Origin: CAZCQP01 sp964500895
GTDB taxonomy: Bacteria > Bacillota > Clostridia > Lachnospirales > JAISER01
Direction of reading: 5' to 3'
DNA length: 64,000 nt
Assembly: GCA_964500895.1 (NCBI GenBank)
Contig: CAZCQP010000008.1
Location: forward strand, 9,292-73,291
A program made the translations under genes and the position numbers. This document shows positions 24,774 to 33,455 of this stretch, in pieces (the first letter of the stretch is position 1; every line of letters begins with the position of its first letter). Below the pieces are notes generated by a model, which was given only the letters and a program-made list of their open reading frames with translations, was not told the origin of the DNA and did not search any database.

Positions 24774-26027
24774 TTACTGCAAAAAGCCTTTATAATGCCG
24801 CATCAGAAGTTGAGATTCAAGTTGTTTTACAATTTCAAGGCATACACCAGTTACAATGAGCAACGTGGTTCCCCCGAAACCAACCTTCATGCCGAATAAC
24901 CATTCAAAGAGCACAGGCATCATGGCAATGATGGCATAGGCGCAAGCGCCAATCCAAGACAATCTGCTAATGGTTCTTTGAATGTAATCGCTGGTCGGTT
25001 TGCCAGGACGTATACCAGGGATAAATCCACCGTTTTTCTTCATGTTCTCTGCCATTTCAATGGGGTTGATGGCAAAGGATGTGTAGAAAAACGTAAAGAA
25101 GAAAATGAGTACAACATACAACGCCGCCCCAAAAGGATGGGTAATGTCCAGCCACGTTGCCATTCCTGTTAAAACACCGCTTGGGAAAAACCGAGCCAGC
25201 AAGCTTGGGAATTGCAACAGAGAGATTGAAAAGATGATGGACATAACACCGGCGATGTTTACTTTGATGGGAATGTATGAACTTTGCCCGCCATACATTT
25301 GTCTGCCCACCATTTTTTTGGAATACTGCACGGGGATACGCCGTTCACCGTCCTGAACCAGTACAACGAACGCCATAACACCTACGAACAGTGCCACCAG
25401 CGCCAACACAACGAATGTGCCTGTAACAGAGCCAATGGCCTTAGCATACAGGGACTGTGTGGCAGCCGGTAAGTTGGAAACAATGTTGGAGAAGATGATA
25501 AAGGACGAACCGTTACCAATGCCTCTTTCCGTTAAAATTTCGCCCAGCCACATGACAAAAATGGTACCTGTCACCATGGACAGTGTGGCCAATATATAAA
25601 CAAACATGTTCTGGTGCGAAAACAAGAATCTAAGATTATACACCGTACCGGCACCCTGTAAGCAAGCCAATGCAACAGCTAACACGCGGGTGTATTGGTT
25701 GATTTTCTTCCGTCCTTCTTCCCCTTCCTTCTGGATTTGCTCCAGTTTAGGAATGGCAACCGTTAAAAGCTGCATGATGATGGAGGAAGTAATGTATGGA
25801 CCAATACCTAATGCCAGTATAGTGGCAAAGCCACCGCCGGAAATGATGGAAAACAAAAGTTCCAGACTGCTTTTATCGGCATTTTTAGCCATTTGTAACT
25901 GATCTAGCATAATGCCAGGCAAAGGGATATGGGCGCCTAAGCGGTAGATGGCTAAAATCAAGACAACATAGAGAATTTTCTTTCTTATGTCTTGTATTTT
26001 CCATGCATTCGCAAACACCTTGAACAT
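24774..26027 (-). CDS. secY: Protein translocase subunit SecY
   Basis: 417 residues with ten transmembrane segments. It begins with WKIQDIRKKILYVVLILAIY and contains the plug region (GGGFATILALGIGPYITSSI) and PIKVNIAGVMSIIFS. It is the channel of the general secretion system. The ATG overlaps the rplO stop by one base (TAATG), so translation is coupled. No secE or secG is expected or seen here. Confidence 0.97.
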   Translation of the reverse strand: MFKVFANAWKIQDIRKKILYVVLILAIYRLGAHIPLPGIMLDQLQMAKNADKSSLELLFSIISGGGFATILALGIGPYITSSIIMQLLTVAIPKLEQIQKEGEEGRKKINQYTRVLAVALACLQGAGTVYNLRFLFSHQNMFVYILATLSMVTGTIFVMWLGEILTERGIGNGSSFIIFSNIVSNLPAATQSLYAKAIGSVTGTFVVLALVALFVGVMAFVVLVQDGERRIPVQYSKKMVGRQMYGGQSSYIPIKVNIAGVMSIIFSISLLQFPSLLARFFPSGVLTGMATWLDITHPFGAALYVVLIFFFTFFYTSFAINPIEMAENMKKNGGFIPGIRPGKPTSDYIQRTISRLSWIGACAYAIIAMMPVLFEWLFGMKVGFGGTTLLIVTGVCLEIVKQLESQLLMRHYKGFLQ

Positions 26028-26467
26028 TAGATCACCTCTGCTTTTCCGCCTGCCGCCTCAATCTTTTCTGCGGCTGCTTTACTGAAGTAGTTCACCTGTA
26101 CCGTCAGCTTTTTAGTCATTTCGCCAACGCCCAGTATTTTCACTCCATCTCTTGGGTTAGACACCAAGCCTTTGGACTTCAGAGCAGCAATATCAACTAC
26201 AGTGCCATCATCAAATACATCTAAGAGCTGTAAGTTAATGGCAACAATTTCTTTAGTGTTTCGGCAGGTATGGCCTCTTTTGGGCAACCGCCGGTATAAA
26301 GGCATCTGACCGCCTTCAAAGCCGGGACGTACACCGCCGCCGGTTCTGGCTTTTTGGCCTTTGTGCCCGCGTCCGGCTGTTTTGCCGTTGCCGGAGCCGT
26401 GGCCTCTACCTTTTCTGAATCTGTTTCTGGTTGCGCCCGGTGCTGGTTTTAACTCGCCTAACTTCAT
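26027..26467 (-). CDS. rplO: 50S ribosomal protein uL15
   Basis: 146 residues. The glycine-rich basic N-terminus (GRGHGSGNGKTAGRGHKGQK) threads into 23S rRNA, followed by the globular C-terminal half. It lies between rpmD and secY. GGAGG is present before the ATG. Confidence 0.97.
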   Translation of the reverse strand: MKLGELKPAPGATRNRFRKGRGHGSGNGKTAGRGHKGQKARTGGGVRPGFEGGQMPLYRRLPKRGHTCRNTKEIVAINLQLLDVFDDGTVVDIAALKSKGLVSNPRDGVKILGVGEMTKKLTVQVNYFSKAAAEKIEAAGGKAEVI

Positions 26468-26481
26468 GGTCTACACCTCCT

Positions 26482-26664
26482 TTAAGCTTCAGTTACTTTC
26501 ACTAAATGAGACACTTGCTTAATCATTCCGCGCATGGCCTCGTTATCGTTTTGTACAACGCTGGAATTGAGTTTGCCAAGACCCAGTGCTTCCACAGTGC
26601 GTTTATGCTTTGGAAGAGCGCCGATGGTGGACTTGACCAGCGTAATTTTAATTTGTTCAGCCAA
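26482..26664 (-). CDS. rpmD: 50S ribosomal protein uL30
   Basis: 60 residues, the short bacterial form (AEQIKITLVKSTIGALPKHK at the start, ending IKQVSHLVKVTEA). It starts at TTG with GAGGAGGA six to seven bases upstream; the in-frame upstream TTG would include the ribosome site itself. It lies between rpsE and rplO. Confidence 0.94.
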   Translation of the reverse strand: MAEQIKITLVKSTIGALPKHKRTVEALGLGKLNSSVVQNDNEAMRGMIKQVSHLVKVTEA

Positions 26665-26746
26665 AATGAATCCTCCTCGCAAACATGGTTATTGGAATAG
26701 CCATGTGATATGAAGCCCAAAATTCTGGCCTTCAATAGTGCAGAAT

Positions 26747-27250
26747 TTAGTGCATAATTTCCTCAACAGTTTTGCCACGGAGTCTTGCCACTTCTTCAGG
26801 GGTTTTTAATGCTTTTAACCCTTCGATGGTAGCGCTAACCACGTTACGTTTGTTGTTAGAGCCTAAAGATTTGGTTCTGATGTTGCGAATGCCCACCAGT
26901 TCCAGAACAGCACGCACAGCACCGCCGGCGATAACACCGGTACCTTCGGCAGCTGGCATTAAGAGCACTTGGGATGCACCGAAACGGCCTTGAATGCCGT
27001 GGTAAATGCTGTCGTTGTCTGTACGTTGCACATATATCAAGTTTTTCTTTGCGTCTTCTTTGCCTTTGCGAATGGCTTCTGGAATTTCGGCTGCTTTACC
27101 CAAGCCAACTCCCACATAGCCTTTGCCGTCGCCTACAACAACCAGTGCGGCAAAACGGAATGTCCGTCCGCCTTTAACCACTTTGGTTACACGGTTAATG
27201 GTAACAACGCGGTCGTTCAGCTCCAGCGCGTTTGCATCTATTTTCTTCAA
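26747..27250 (-). CDS. rpsE: 30S ribosomal protein uS5
   Basis: 167 residues. The double-stranded-RNA-binding-like N-terminal domain has ELNDRVVTINRVTKVVKGGR and FAALVVVGDGKGYVGVGLGK. The C-terminal domain has GTGVIAGGAVRAVLELVG. It takes part in decoding accuracy. It starts at TTG with AGGAGG seven bases upstream; the 34 in-frame codons before it overlap rplR and lack a ribosome site. Confidence 0.96.
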   Translation of the reverse strand: MKKIDANALELNDRVVTINRVTKVVKGGRTFRFAALVVVGDGKGYVGVGLGKAAEIPEAIRKGKEDAKKNLIYVQRTDNDSIYHGIQGRFGASQVLLMPAAEGTGVIAGGAVRAVLELVGIRNIRTKSLGSNNKRNVVSATIEGLKALKTPEEVARLRGKTVEEIMH

Positions 27251-27266
27251 GGTTTTCCCTCCTGTC

Positions 27267-27635
27267 TTAGAATTGTAGACCGGCTTCTCTGGCGGCATCG
27301 GCCAGCACTTGCACCTTGCCGTGATACACATAGCCGCCCCGGTCGAACACAACAGCGGTAATGCCTTTGTCCATTGCCTTTTTAGCCACTGCAGCGCCTA
27401 CAACTTTTGCTGCTTCTTTGTTGGATGTGCTTTTAAGCTGTGCCTTGATGTCTTTTTCCATGGTGGAAGCAGCGGCTATTGTTACTGCATTTACGTCATC
27501 AATCACTTGGGCGTATATATGGCTGTTAGACCGAAAAACCGCCAGCCGTGGCCGTTCGGGCGTACCGGAAATGTTCTTGCGCATTTTGTAATGGCGCTTT
27601 TCTCTGGCCGCCTGGCGTGATGGCTTTTTAATCAT
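27267..27635 (-). CDS. rplR: 50S ribosomal protein uL18
   Basis: 122 residues, a 5S rRNA binder with RPRLAVFRSNSHIYAQVIDD and the C-terminal VVFDRGGYVYHGKVQVLADA. The ATG at 27635 is chosen because AAAGGAG lies eight bases upstream; a GTG three codons earlier overlaps that site. It lies between rplF and rpsE. Confidence 0.96.
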   Translation of the reverse strand: MIKKPSRQAAREKRHYKMRKNISGTPERPRLAVFRSNSHIYAQVIDDVNAVTIAAASTMEKDIKAQLKSTSNKEAAKVVGAAVAKKAMDKGITAVVFDRGGYVYHGKVQVLADAAREAGLQF

Positions 27636-27678
27636 GCTTTTCACTCCTTTATCTGCCTAGCAGGGCGTGCGTATTGGC

Positions 27679-28221
27679 CTACTTCTTACCGGCCTTACCC
27701 ACCTTGCGTCTAATTCTTTCCGTAGCATATTTAATACCCTTGCCTTTGTAAGGTTCAGGTCTGCGTTTGTCTCTAATTTCAGCGGCGAATTGACCCACTT
27801 TTTCTTTGTCAATGCCAGAGATAACAATTTTGTTGTTGCCTTCCACCGTGCTGGTAATGCCTTCAGGGTCGGTCATTTCCACTGGATGGGAGTAGCCCAG
27901 GGTTAAGGTGAGCTTATTGCCGTTTTTAGCGGCACGGTAACCAACGCCGTTAATTTCCAAAACTTTGGAATAGCCTTCGGTTACGCCAACAACCATGTTG
28001 TTAATCAGTGTTCTTGTTAAGCCGTGTAAGGCCTTATGTCTTTTTAAATCGCTGGGACGTGTCACAACGATTTGAGACTCTTCTACTGCGATGTTCATGT
28101 CAGAGACCAATTTGCGGCTTAAAGTGCCTTTAGGGCCTTTCACGGTAATCAGGTTGCCTTCTTGAAGGTTAACCTCTACACCGGCGGGAACCGCAATAGG
28201 TGCTTTTCCAACTCGTGACAT
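27679..28221 (-). CDS. rplF: 50S ribosomal protein uL6
   Basis: 180 residues of two repeated L6 domains, starting MSRVGKAPIAVPAGVEV and ending with the signature PEPYKGKGIKYATERIRRKV. It lies near the GTPase centre of the large subunit. The ATG at 28221 gives the family N-terminus; an earlier in-frame ATG adds only three residues. Confidence 0.97.
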   Translation of the reverse strand: MSRVGKAPIAVPAGVEVNLQEGNLITVKGPKGTLSRKLVSDMNIAVEESQIVVTRPSDLKRHKALHGLTRTLINNMVVGVTEGYSKVLEINGVGYRAAKNGNKLTLTLGYSHPVEMTDPEGITSTVEGNNKIVISGIDKEKVGQFAAEIRDKRRPEPYKGKGIKYATERIRRKVGKAGKK

Positions 28222-28263
28222 GTTCTGCACCTCCTGTATGTTAACTTTTTATTCGCTTGGCAA

Positions 28264-28665
28264 TTACCAGATAAAAGCGATAACTTCGCCGCCAACGCCG
28301 TATTGTCTGGCTTCTTTATCGGTGATGATGCCTTTGTTTGTGGAAACGATAGCCGTTCCCAGACCGCCTAATACTTTAGGCATATCTTCACAGTTGGCAA
28401 ACACACGAAGCCCCGGTTTAGAAATTCTCTTAAGCCCGGCAATAACTTTTTCGTTTTTATCTTTGCCATATTTAAGCGTAATGCGCATTGTTTTCTTAAC
28501 GCCGTCCTCTAAAATCTCGTAGCCAGTAACATAACCTTCACGTTTCAAAATGTCGGCAATGGCTACCTTTACTCTAGAGGAAGGTACGTCTACTGTGTTG
28601 TGCTTTGCAGTGTTCGCATTTCTAATTCTTGTCAGCATATCTGCAATCGGATCGCTCATTGACAT
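28264..28665 (-). CDS. rpsH: 30S ribosomal protein uS8
   Basis: 133 residues, with DPIADMLTRIRNANTAKH at the N-terminus and the C-terminal signature GTAIVSTNKGIITDKEARQY. It binds 16S rRNA and, in other bacteria, represses the spc operon. The first ATG has AGGAGG eight bases upstream; an ATG two codons later is possible. Confidence 0.97.
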   Translation of the reverse strand: MSMSDPIADMLTRIRNANTAKHNTVDVPSSRVKVAIADILKREGYVTGYEILEDGVKKTMRITLKYGKDKNEKVIAGLKRISKPGLRVFANCEDMPKVLGGLGTAIVSTNKGIITDKEARQYGVGGEVIAFIW

Positions 28666-28685
28666 GTAAAAAACCTCCTTTCCGC

Positions 28686-28871
28686 TTACCAGCTGGCTTT
28701 TCTAACCCCTGGTATCTGGCCCTTATGGGCTAATTCACGAAAACATATACGGCAAATGCCAAACTTTCTAAGAGTTGCATGAGGTCTGCCGCAAATGCCG
28801 CAGCGGGTGTATGCTCTTGTAGAAAACTTAGGTGTCCGCTGTTGCTTAATCAACATTGATTTTTTAGCCAT
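28686..28871 (-). CDS. rpsN: 30S ribosomal protein uS14, zinc form
   Basis: 61 residues, the short zinc-binding (type Z) S14 with ligands C24, C27, C40 and C43 (CGIC and CRIC) and the C-terminal end GQIPGVRKASW. It lies between rplE and rpsH. Confidence 0.97.
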   Translation of the reverse strand: MAKKSMLIKQQRTPKFSTRAYTRCGICGRPHATLRKFGICRICFRELAHKGQIPGVRKASW

Positions 28872-28883
28872 GGTCTAACCTCC

Positions 28884-29423
28884 CTACTTTCTGAATGGCA
28901 TACCGAACAGGGTCAAAAGTGCTCTGGCTTCCTCATCGGTTTTGGCTGTGGTCACGATAACGATGTCCATGCCTCTAATTTTATCAATTTTGTCGTAGTC
29001 AATTTCCGGGAACATTAATTGTTCTTTAACGCCCAGAGTATAGTTGCCGCGGCCATCGAAAGCTTCGGCGCTAATACCTCTGAAGTCACGTACACGAGGA
29101 AGGGCTACGTTAATCAGCCTGTCTAAGAAGCTGTACATTTTTTCGCCCCGCATGGTTACCTTGCAGCCGATTGGCATACCAGCACGCAGTTTGAAGGCAG
29201 CAACGCTCTTCTTCGCTTTTGTTACCACAGGTTTTTGGCCAGTGATGATGGCAATGTCGCCGCAAGCGTTTTCCATGGCTTTTGGGTTTTCCTTTGCCTC
29301 GCCCAGACCAACGTTAATGACGATTTTTTCCACTTTAGGAATCGCCATTTTATTTGTATATGAAAATTGTTTTGCCATAGATGGGGCAACTTCATTTTCA
29401 TAAAATTCTCTCATTCTGTTCAC
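28884..29423 (-). CDS. rplE: 50S ribosomal protein uL5
   Basis: 179 residues, a 5S rRNA-binding protein with PKVEKIVINVGLGEAKENPK, the segment QKPVVTKAKKSVAAFKLRAG and the C-terminal DIVIVTTAKTDEEARALL. It starts at GTG with GGAGGT eight bases upstream; an ATG three codons later is further from the site. It lies between rplX and rpsN. Confidence 0.96.
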   Translation of the reverse strand: MNRMREFYENEVAPSMAKQFSYTNKMAIPKVEKIVINVGLGEAKENPKAMENACGDIAIITGQKPVVTKAKKSVAAFKLRAGMPIGCKVTMRGEKMYSFLDRLINVALPRVRDFRGISAEAFDGRGNYTLGVKEQLMFPEIDYDKIDKIRGMDIVIVTTAKTDEEARALLTLFGMPFRK

Positions 29424-29448
29424 AGTGTTTCACCTCCAAAGCCTTCGC

Positions 29449-29793
29449 TTAGTCAATCACTTCACCGGTAGATTTGGCGATTCTTTGCTTTTCCGTTACT
29501 TTTTTACCATCTTTTTCAGTCACAGTTAATTTAAAGCCAATGCGGGTGGGTTTACCCTTGTGCAGATACATCACGTTGGAAGCGTCCACAGGCGCTTCTT
29601 TCTTCACGATGCCGCCTTGAGCGTTTGCTCTGCTTGCATTAGGCTTTTGGTGCTTGGAAATCATATTGGCGCCTTCCACGATGACCCGGTGGCTTTTCTT
29701 GTCCACCAAAAGCACGGTGCCTTCTTTGCCTTTATCTTTGCCGGCAATAATTCTTACTTTGTCGCCTCTTTTGATTTTCAGTTTACTTCCCAT
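29449..29793 (-). CDS. rplX: 50S ribosomal protein uL24
   Basis: 114 residues with the KOW motif at the N-terminus (KRGDKVRIIAGKDKGKEGTV). It is an assembly initiator of the large subunit. The ATG at 29793 has AGGAGG eight bases upstream; a GTG three codons earlier lies inside that site. It lies between rplN and rplE. Confidence 0.96.
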   Translation of the reverse strand: MGSKLKIKRGDKVRIIAGKDKGKEGTVLLVDKKSHRVIVEGANMISKHQKPNASRANAQGGIVKKEAPVDASNVMYLHKGKPTRIGFKLTVTEKDGKKVTEKQRIAKSTGEVID

Positions 29794-29805
29794 GGGGTAC
29801 ACCTC

Positions 29806-30174
29806 CTACAGCACTTCGGGCGCCAGTGATAATATTTTAATGAATTGCTTTTCTCTTAGTTCTCTTGCAACAGGCCCAAAAATACGGGTTCCTCTTGGTG
29901 TTTTGTCATCTTTAATAATGACGGCTGCATTTTCATCAAAGCGGATGCAAGAACCATCCGGGCGTTTCACCGTTTTAACGGTGCGCACAACCACGGCCTT
30001 CACCACATCGCCTTTCTTGACAACGCCGCCGGGTGTTGCATTTTTAACCGTAGCAACGATCACATCGCCAACGCTGGCATAGCGCCGTGTAGAACCGCCC
30101 ATTACACGGATGCACAAAATTTCTTTTGCCCCGGAATTGTCGGCCACTACCAGCCTGCTTTCTTGTTGAATCAT
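29806..30174 (-). CDS. rplN: 50S ribosomal protein uL14
   Basis: 122 residues from MIQQESRLVVADNSGAKEIL to the end, with the core signature GVVKKGDVVKAVVVRT. It lies at the subunit interface (bridge B8). It lies between rpsQ and rplX. Confidence 0.97.
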   Translation of the reverse strand: MIQQESRLVVADNSGAKEILCIRVMGGSTRRYASVGDVIVATVKNATPGGVVKKGDVVKAVVVRTVKTVKRPDGSCIRFDENAAVIIKDDKTPRGTRIFGPVARELREKQFIKILSLAPEVL

Positions 30175-30200
30175 GCTGCTGCCTCCTTTCCTTCAATGGG

Positions 30201-30455
30201 TTATTTCGCTTTTTCTAGAATAGATACCAGTCTCCACCGTTTGTCTTTAGACAGGGGTCTGGTTTCCATCACACGTACACGATCGCCCACTGCGCATTCA
30301 TTCTTTTCGTCATGGGCTTTCAGCTTGTATGTTCTTTTCATAATTTTTCCATAGAGCGGGTGCTTTACGTGGTTTTCAACAGCCACAACAATGGTTTTAT
30401 CCATCTTGTCGCTAACAACCTTGCCAATTCTCACTTTGCGAAGGTTTCTTTCCAC
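30201..30455 (-). CDS. rpsQ: 30S ribosomal protein uS17
   Basis: 84 residues, an OB-fold 16S rRNA binder with KVRIGKVVSDKMDKTIVVAV and the C-terminal signature VGDRVRVMETRPLSKDKRWR. GTG is chosen as start because AAAGGAGG lies seven bases upstream; the upstream in-frame ATG overlaps that site. It lies between rpmC and rplN. Confidence 0.96.
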   Translation of the reverse strand: MERNLRKVRIGKVVSDKMDKTIVVAVENHVKHPLYGKIMKRTYKLKAHDEKNECAVGDRVRVMETRPLSKDKRWRLVSILEKAK

Positions 30456-30494
30456 AAGGATGCCTCCTTTCATATTTTAGCAAATACCTGTGTC

Positions 30495-30719
30495 TTATTT
30501 CAAAATGCCCTTTTCTTTTTGAGTGATAATGGTTTTGATGCGGGCAATGTTCTTGCGCACCTCTGTAATTCTGGCTGTGTTGTCCAGCTGGTTGGTGGCA
30601 TTTTGAAACCGTAAAGTGAAGAGCTCTTTTTTGGCGCTGACCAAATCCATGTTCAGCTCATCCACGTTCTTTGAAACTACTTCTTGTACAAACTTTTTAG
30701 TTTTCACTGCCTTCACCAT
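30495..30719 (-). CDS. rpmC: 50S ribosomal protein uL29
   Basis: 74 residues, a two-helix hairpin protein at the peptide exit tunnel (ELFTLRFQNATNQLDNTARI core). The proposed ATG overlaps the end of rplP by 23 bases and has a weak ribosome site. A GTG four codons later (30707) is an alternative. Either way translation is coupled to rplP. Confidence 0.93.
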   Translation of the reverse strand: MVKAVKTKKFVQEVVSKNVDELNMDLVSAKKELFTLRFQNATNQLDNTARITEVRKNIARIKTIITQKEKGILK

Positions 30720-31149
30720 CCATTTCCTGTTGCTTTAACTGCTCTGCTTTGGACAAGATTTTGCATTTAATGGGCAGCTTGTTGATGGCCAGACGTAAAG
30801 CTTCTCTTGCGATATCCTCGTTTACGCCCCCCAACTCAAAGAGCACACGGCCGGGTTTTACCACAGCCACCCAGTATTCTGGAGACCCTTTACCGCTACC
30901 CATACGGGTTTCAGCTGGTTTTTCCGTAATTGGTTTATCCGGGAAAATCTTGATCCATACTTTACCGCCACGTTTCACATGACGTGTCATTGCGATACGG
31001 GCTGCCTCTATTTGATTAGACGTAATCCAGCTTGGCTCCATAGCCACGATGCCAAAATCGCCGTAAGTGATGGTGTTGCCACGCATGGCACGGCCTTTCA
31101 TACGCCCACGGAACTGCTTGCGTCTTTTTACTCTTTTAGGCATTAACAT
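30697..31149 (-). CDS. rplP: 50S ribosomal protein uL16
   Basis: About 150 residues. It has MPKRVKRRKQFRGRMKGRAM at the start and the signature PDKPITEKPAETRMGSGKG. It helps shape the A-site of the large subunit. The first ATG (GGGAG eight bases upstream) gives two residues more than the usual MPKR start. It overlaps the rpsC end by 14 bases. Confidence 0.96.
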   Translation of the reverse strand: MLMPKRVKRRKQFRGRMKGRAMRGNTITYGDFGIVAMEPSWITSNQIEAARIAMTRHVKRGGKVWIKIFPDKPITEKPAETRMGSGKGSPEYWVAVVKPGRVLFELGGVNEDIAREALRLAINKLPIKCKILSKAEQLKQQEMDGEGSEN

Positions 31150-31804
31150 GTTTATGACTCCCTTCCCTTTTGGCCTTTGCAGGAAGCACTTCGCCTTTAT
31201 ATATCCAAACCTTTACGCCAATTTTGCCGTAGGTTGTGGTGGCTTCAGCAAAGCCGTAGTCGATGTTGGCCCGAAGGGTTTGCAGGGGAATGGTGCCCTC
31301 GTGGTAGTGCTCTGTGCGGGCCATTTCTGCGCCGCCCAAACGGCCGGACACACCGGTCTTAATGCCCTTGGCGCCCATTTTCATGGTTCTGCCCATGGCT
31401 TGTTTCATAGCACGACGGAAGGTCACGCGGTTTTCCAGTTGTTTTGCAATATCTTCGGCCACAAGCTGAGCGTCCAGCTCTGGTCTTCTAATTTCTTCAA
31501 TATTGATGCTCACCTTAGCGGCGGTCATTTTTTGTACATCGGCAGAGAGCTGGGCAATAGCCTGGCCGCTCTTTCCAATGATGATACCCGGTTTTGCGGT
31601 GTGAATGGTTATTTTAATCCGCTCTGCCGTGCGGGAAATTCCTATGCGGGAAATGCCAGATAAATACAGCTTTTCCTTTAAATATTTTCTGATCTTGTCA
31701 TCTTCAACCAGGTAGCTGGCAAAGTCTTTTTCAGCGTACCAAACAGAATCCCATGGTTTAACGATGCCTAATCTAAGTCCGTGGGGATTAACTTTTTGAC
31801 CCAT
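31136..31804 (-). CDS. rpsC: 30S ribosomal protein uS3
   Basis: 222 residues. It has the N-terminal MGQKVNPHGLRLGIVKPWDS, a KH RNA-binding domain (PGIIIGKSGQAIAQL), and the C-terminal domain with GRTMKMGAKGIKTGVSGRLG. It lies at the mRNA entry site and contributes to helicase activity. It lies between rplV and rplP. Confidence 0.97.
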   Translation of the reverse strand: MGQKVNPHGLRLGIVKPWDSVWYAEKDFASYLVEDDKIRKYLKEKLYLSGISRIGISRTAERIKITIHTAKPGIIIGKSGQAIAQLSADVQKMTAAKVSINIEEIRRPELDAQLVAEDIAKQLENRVTFRRAMKQAMGRTMKMGAKGIKTGVSGRLGGAEMARTEHYHEGTIPLQTLRANIDYGFAEATTTYGKIGVKVWIYKGEVLPAKAKREGSHKHVNA

Positions 31805-31815
31805 TCTTAACCTCC

Positions 31816-32202
31816 TTATCTTTCATTGAGAACGATTGAAATATGGCTTGTCTTCTTAAGAATGCGATATGCCCGGCCTTGGGCTCTGGGACGTATGCGC
31901 TTCATGGTTGGGCCTTGGTTAGCGAAAACCTCTTGCACATACAGTTTGTTCACATCCATCCCCAGGTTGTTTTCAGCGTTTGCAATGGCGGATTTTAATA
32001 CCTTTTCAATAAGGTCCGCTGCATATCTGGGGGAATAGGCCAAAATGCTCATTGCCATGCCCACGTCTTTGCCTTTAATTTGTTCAAGCACAATTCTGGC
32101 TTTGGTATCGGATACTCTTGCAAATTTTAAATGAGCCTTTGGGCGCATGTCTTTTTGCTCGTTACGTTCCTTTTTAATCTGGCTTCTGTGTCCTTTAGCC
32201 AT
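31816..32202 (-). CDS. rplV: 50S ribosomal protein uL22
   Basis: 128 residues. The conserved C-terminal hairpin QGPTMKRIRPRAQGRAYRIL lines the exit tunnel. The N-terminus is 15-18 residues longer than in many bacteria (MAKGHRSQIKKERNEQKD). A strong AGGAGG precedes this ATG, so the extension is probably translated. Confidence 0.96.
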   Translation of the reverse strand: MAKGHRSQIKKERNEQKDMRPKAHLKFARVSDTKARIVLEQIKGKDVGMAMSILAYSPRYAADLIEKVLKSAIANAENNLGMDVNKLYVQEVFANQGPTMKRIRPRAQGRAYRILKKTSHISIVLNER

Positions 32203-32243
32203 AGGATTAAATGCCTCCTTTCACGAAACATGTTTCGTTTGTC

Positions 32244-32528
32244 TTATCTCACTCTGGATTTCTTTTCCGCATCTTTGCCGTGGCCTCTGTAGTGGCGTGT
32301 GGCAGCAAATTCTCCCAGCTTATGTCCAACCATGTCTTCTGTGACATACACAGGCACATGTTTGCGACCGTCGTGAACGGCAATGGTGTGGCCGATCATG
32401 GTTGGGAAAATGGTGGAGCGGCGAGACCATGTCTTAATGACGGTTTTGGTGTTGGTCTCGTTCATGGCATTTATTTTTTTCAAGAGATGGTCGTCTGCAA
32501 AGGGTCCCTTTTTAAGCGATCTGCTCAT
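32244..32528 (-). CDS. rpsS: 30S ribosomal protein uS19
   Basis: 94 residues from MSRSLKKGPFADDHLLKKIN, with the signature HVPVYVTEDMVGHKLGEFAA. It forms the head of the small subunit with S13. It lies between rplB and rplV, with GGAG upstream. Confidence 0.97.
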   Translation of the reverse strand: MSRSLKKGPFADDHLLKKINAMNETNTKTVIKTWSRRSTIFPTMIGHTIAVHDGRKHVPVYVTEDMVGHKLGEFAATRHYRGHGKDAEKKSRVR

Positions 32529-32575
32529 GAGCGTTCCTCCTTGTTAAAATTTTAAACCAGTTACTTGTATACGAT

Positions 32576-33406
32576 TTACTTCGTTCTACGGCGAACGATA
32601 AGTTTATCGGAAGCTTTGTGTTTTTTACGGGTTTTGTAGCCCAGTGCCGGTTTGCCCCAAGGGGTGCAAGGTGCTGGACGACCAATACCTGTACGGCCTT
32701 CACCACCACCGTGGGGATGGTCGTTGGGGTTCATTACGGAACCTCTAACGGTAGGACGCTTGCCCATGTGCCGTGTTTTACCGGCTTTACCAACGTTAAT
32801 CAGCTCGTGGTCGATGTTGCCCACTTGGCCGATGGTTGCACGGCAGTTGATGGGAACCATACGCATTTCACCGGAAGGTAAACGCACGGTGGCATATTTG
32901 CCTTCTTTAGCCATCAGCTGAGCGCTGTTGCCTGCGGAACGAACCATTTGGCCGCCTGCGCCGGGCTTCATTTCAATGTTATGAATTTCGGAACCGATGG
33001 GCATATCTTTCATTTCTAAAGAGTTACCCACCCGAACTTCTGCTGTAGGGCCGCTCATCAGGGTGTCCCCTACTTTCAGGCCGTTAGGAGCCAGAATGTA
33101 CGCTTTTTCACCATCTGCATAATGCAGCAGGGCGATGTTGGCTGTACGGTTCGGATCGTACTCAATGGCAGCTACTTTAGCCGGAACGCCATCTTTTTTA
33201 CGCTTGAAATCAATGATTCTGTATTTTTTCTTGGCACCGCCGCCGTTGTGGCGAACGGTAATCTTGCCTTGGTTGTTTCTGCCCGAATTTGATTTTATAT
33301 GCACGACCAGCGACTTTTCCGGCTGTGTCTTGGTGATTTCAGCAAAGTCGGAAACGGTCATATGCCGTCTGGACGGGGTATAAGCCTTAAATCTTTTGAT
33401 ACCCAC
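32576..33406 (-). CDS. rplB: 50S ribosomal protein uL2
   Basis: 276 residues, a primary 23S rRNA binder next to the peptidyl-transferase centre. It shows GIKRFKAYTPSRRHMTV at the start and the C-terminal signature VMNPNDHPHGGGEGR with its conserved histidine. The GTG at 33406 gives the family N-terminus (MGIKRFK) and has AGAGGAG eight bases upstream; another GTG three codons earlier lies inside that site. Confidence 0.97.
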   Translation of the reverse strand: MGIKRFKAYTPSRRHMTVSDFAEITKTQPEKSLVVHIKSNSGRNNQGKITVRHNGGGAKKKYRIIDFKRKKDGVPAKVAAIEYDPNRTANIALLHYADGEKAYILAPNGLKVGDTLMSGPTAEVRVGNSLEMKDMPIGSEIHNIEMKPGAGGQMVRSAGNSAQLMAKEGKYATVRLPSGEMRMVPINCRATIGQVGNIDHELINVGKAGKTRHMGKRPTVRGSVMNPNDHPHGGGEGRTGIGRPAPCTPWGKPALGYKTRKKHKASDKLIVRRRTK

Positions 33407-33455
33407 AAGTGCCACTCCTCTCTGACTACTCTTTTGCTACCTTTTTTGCTGCTGA

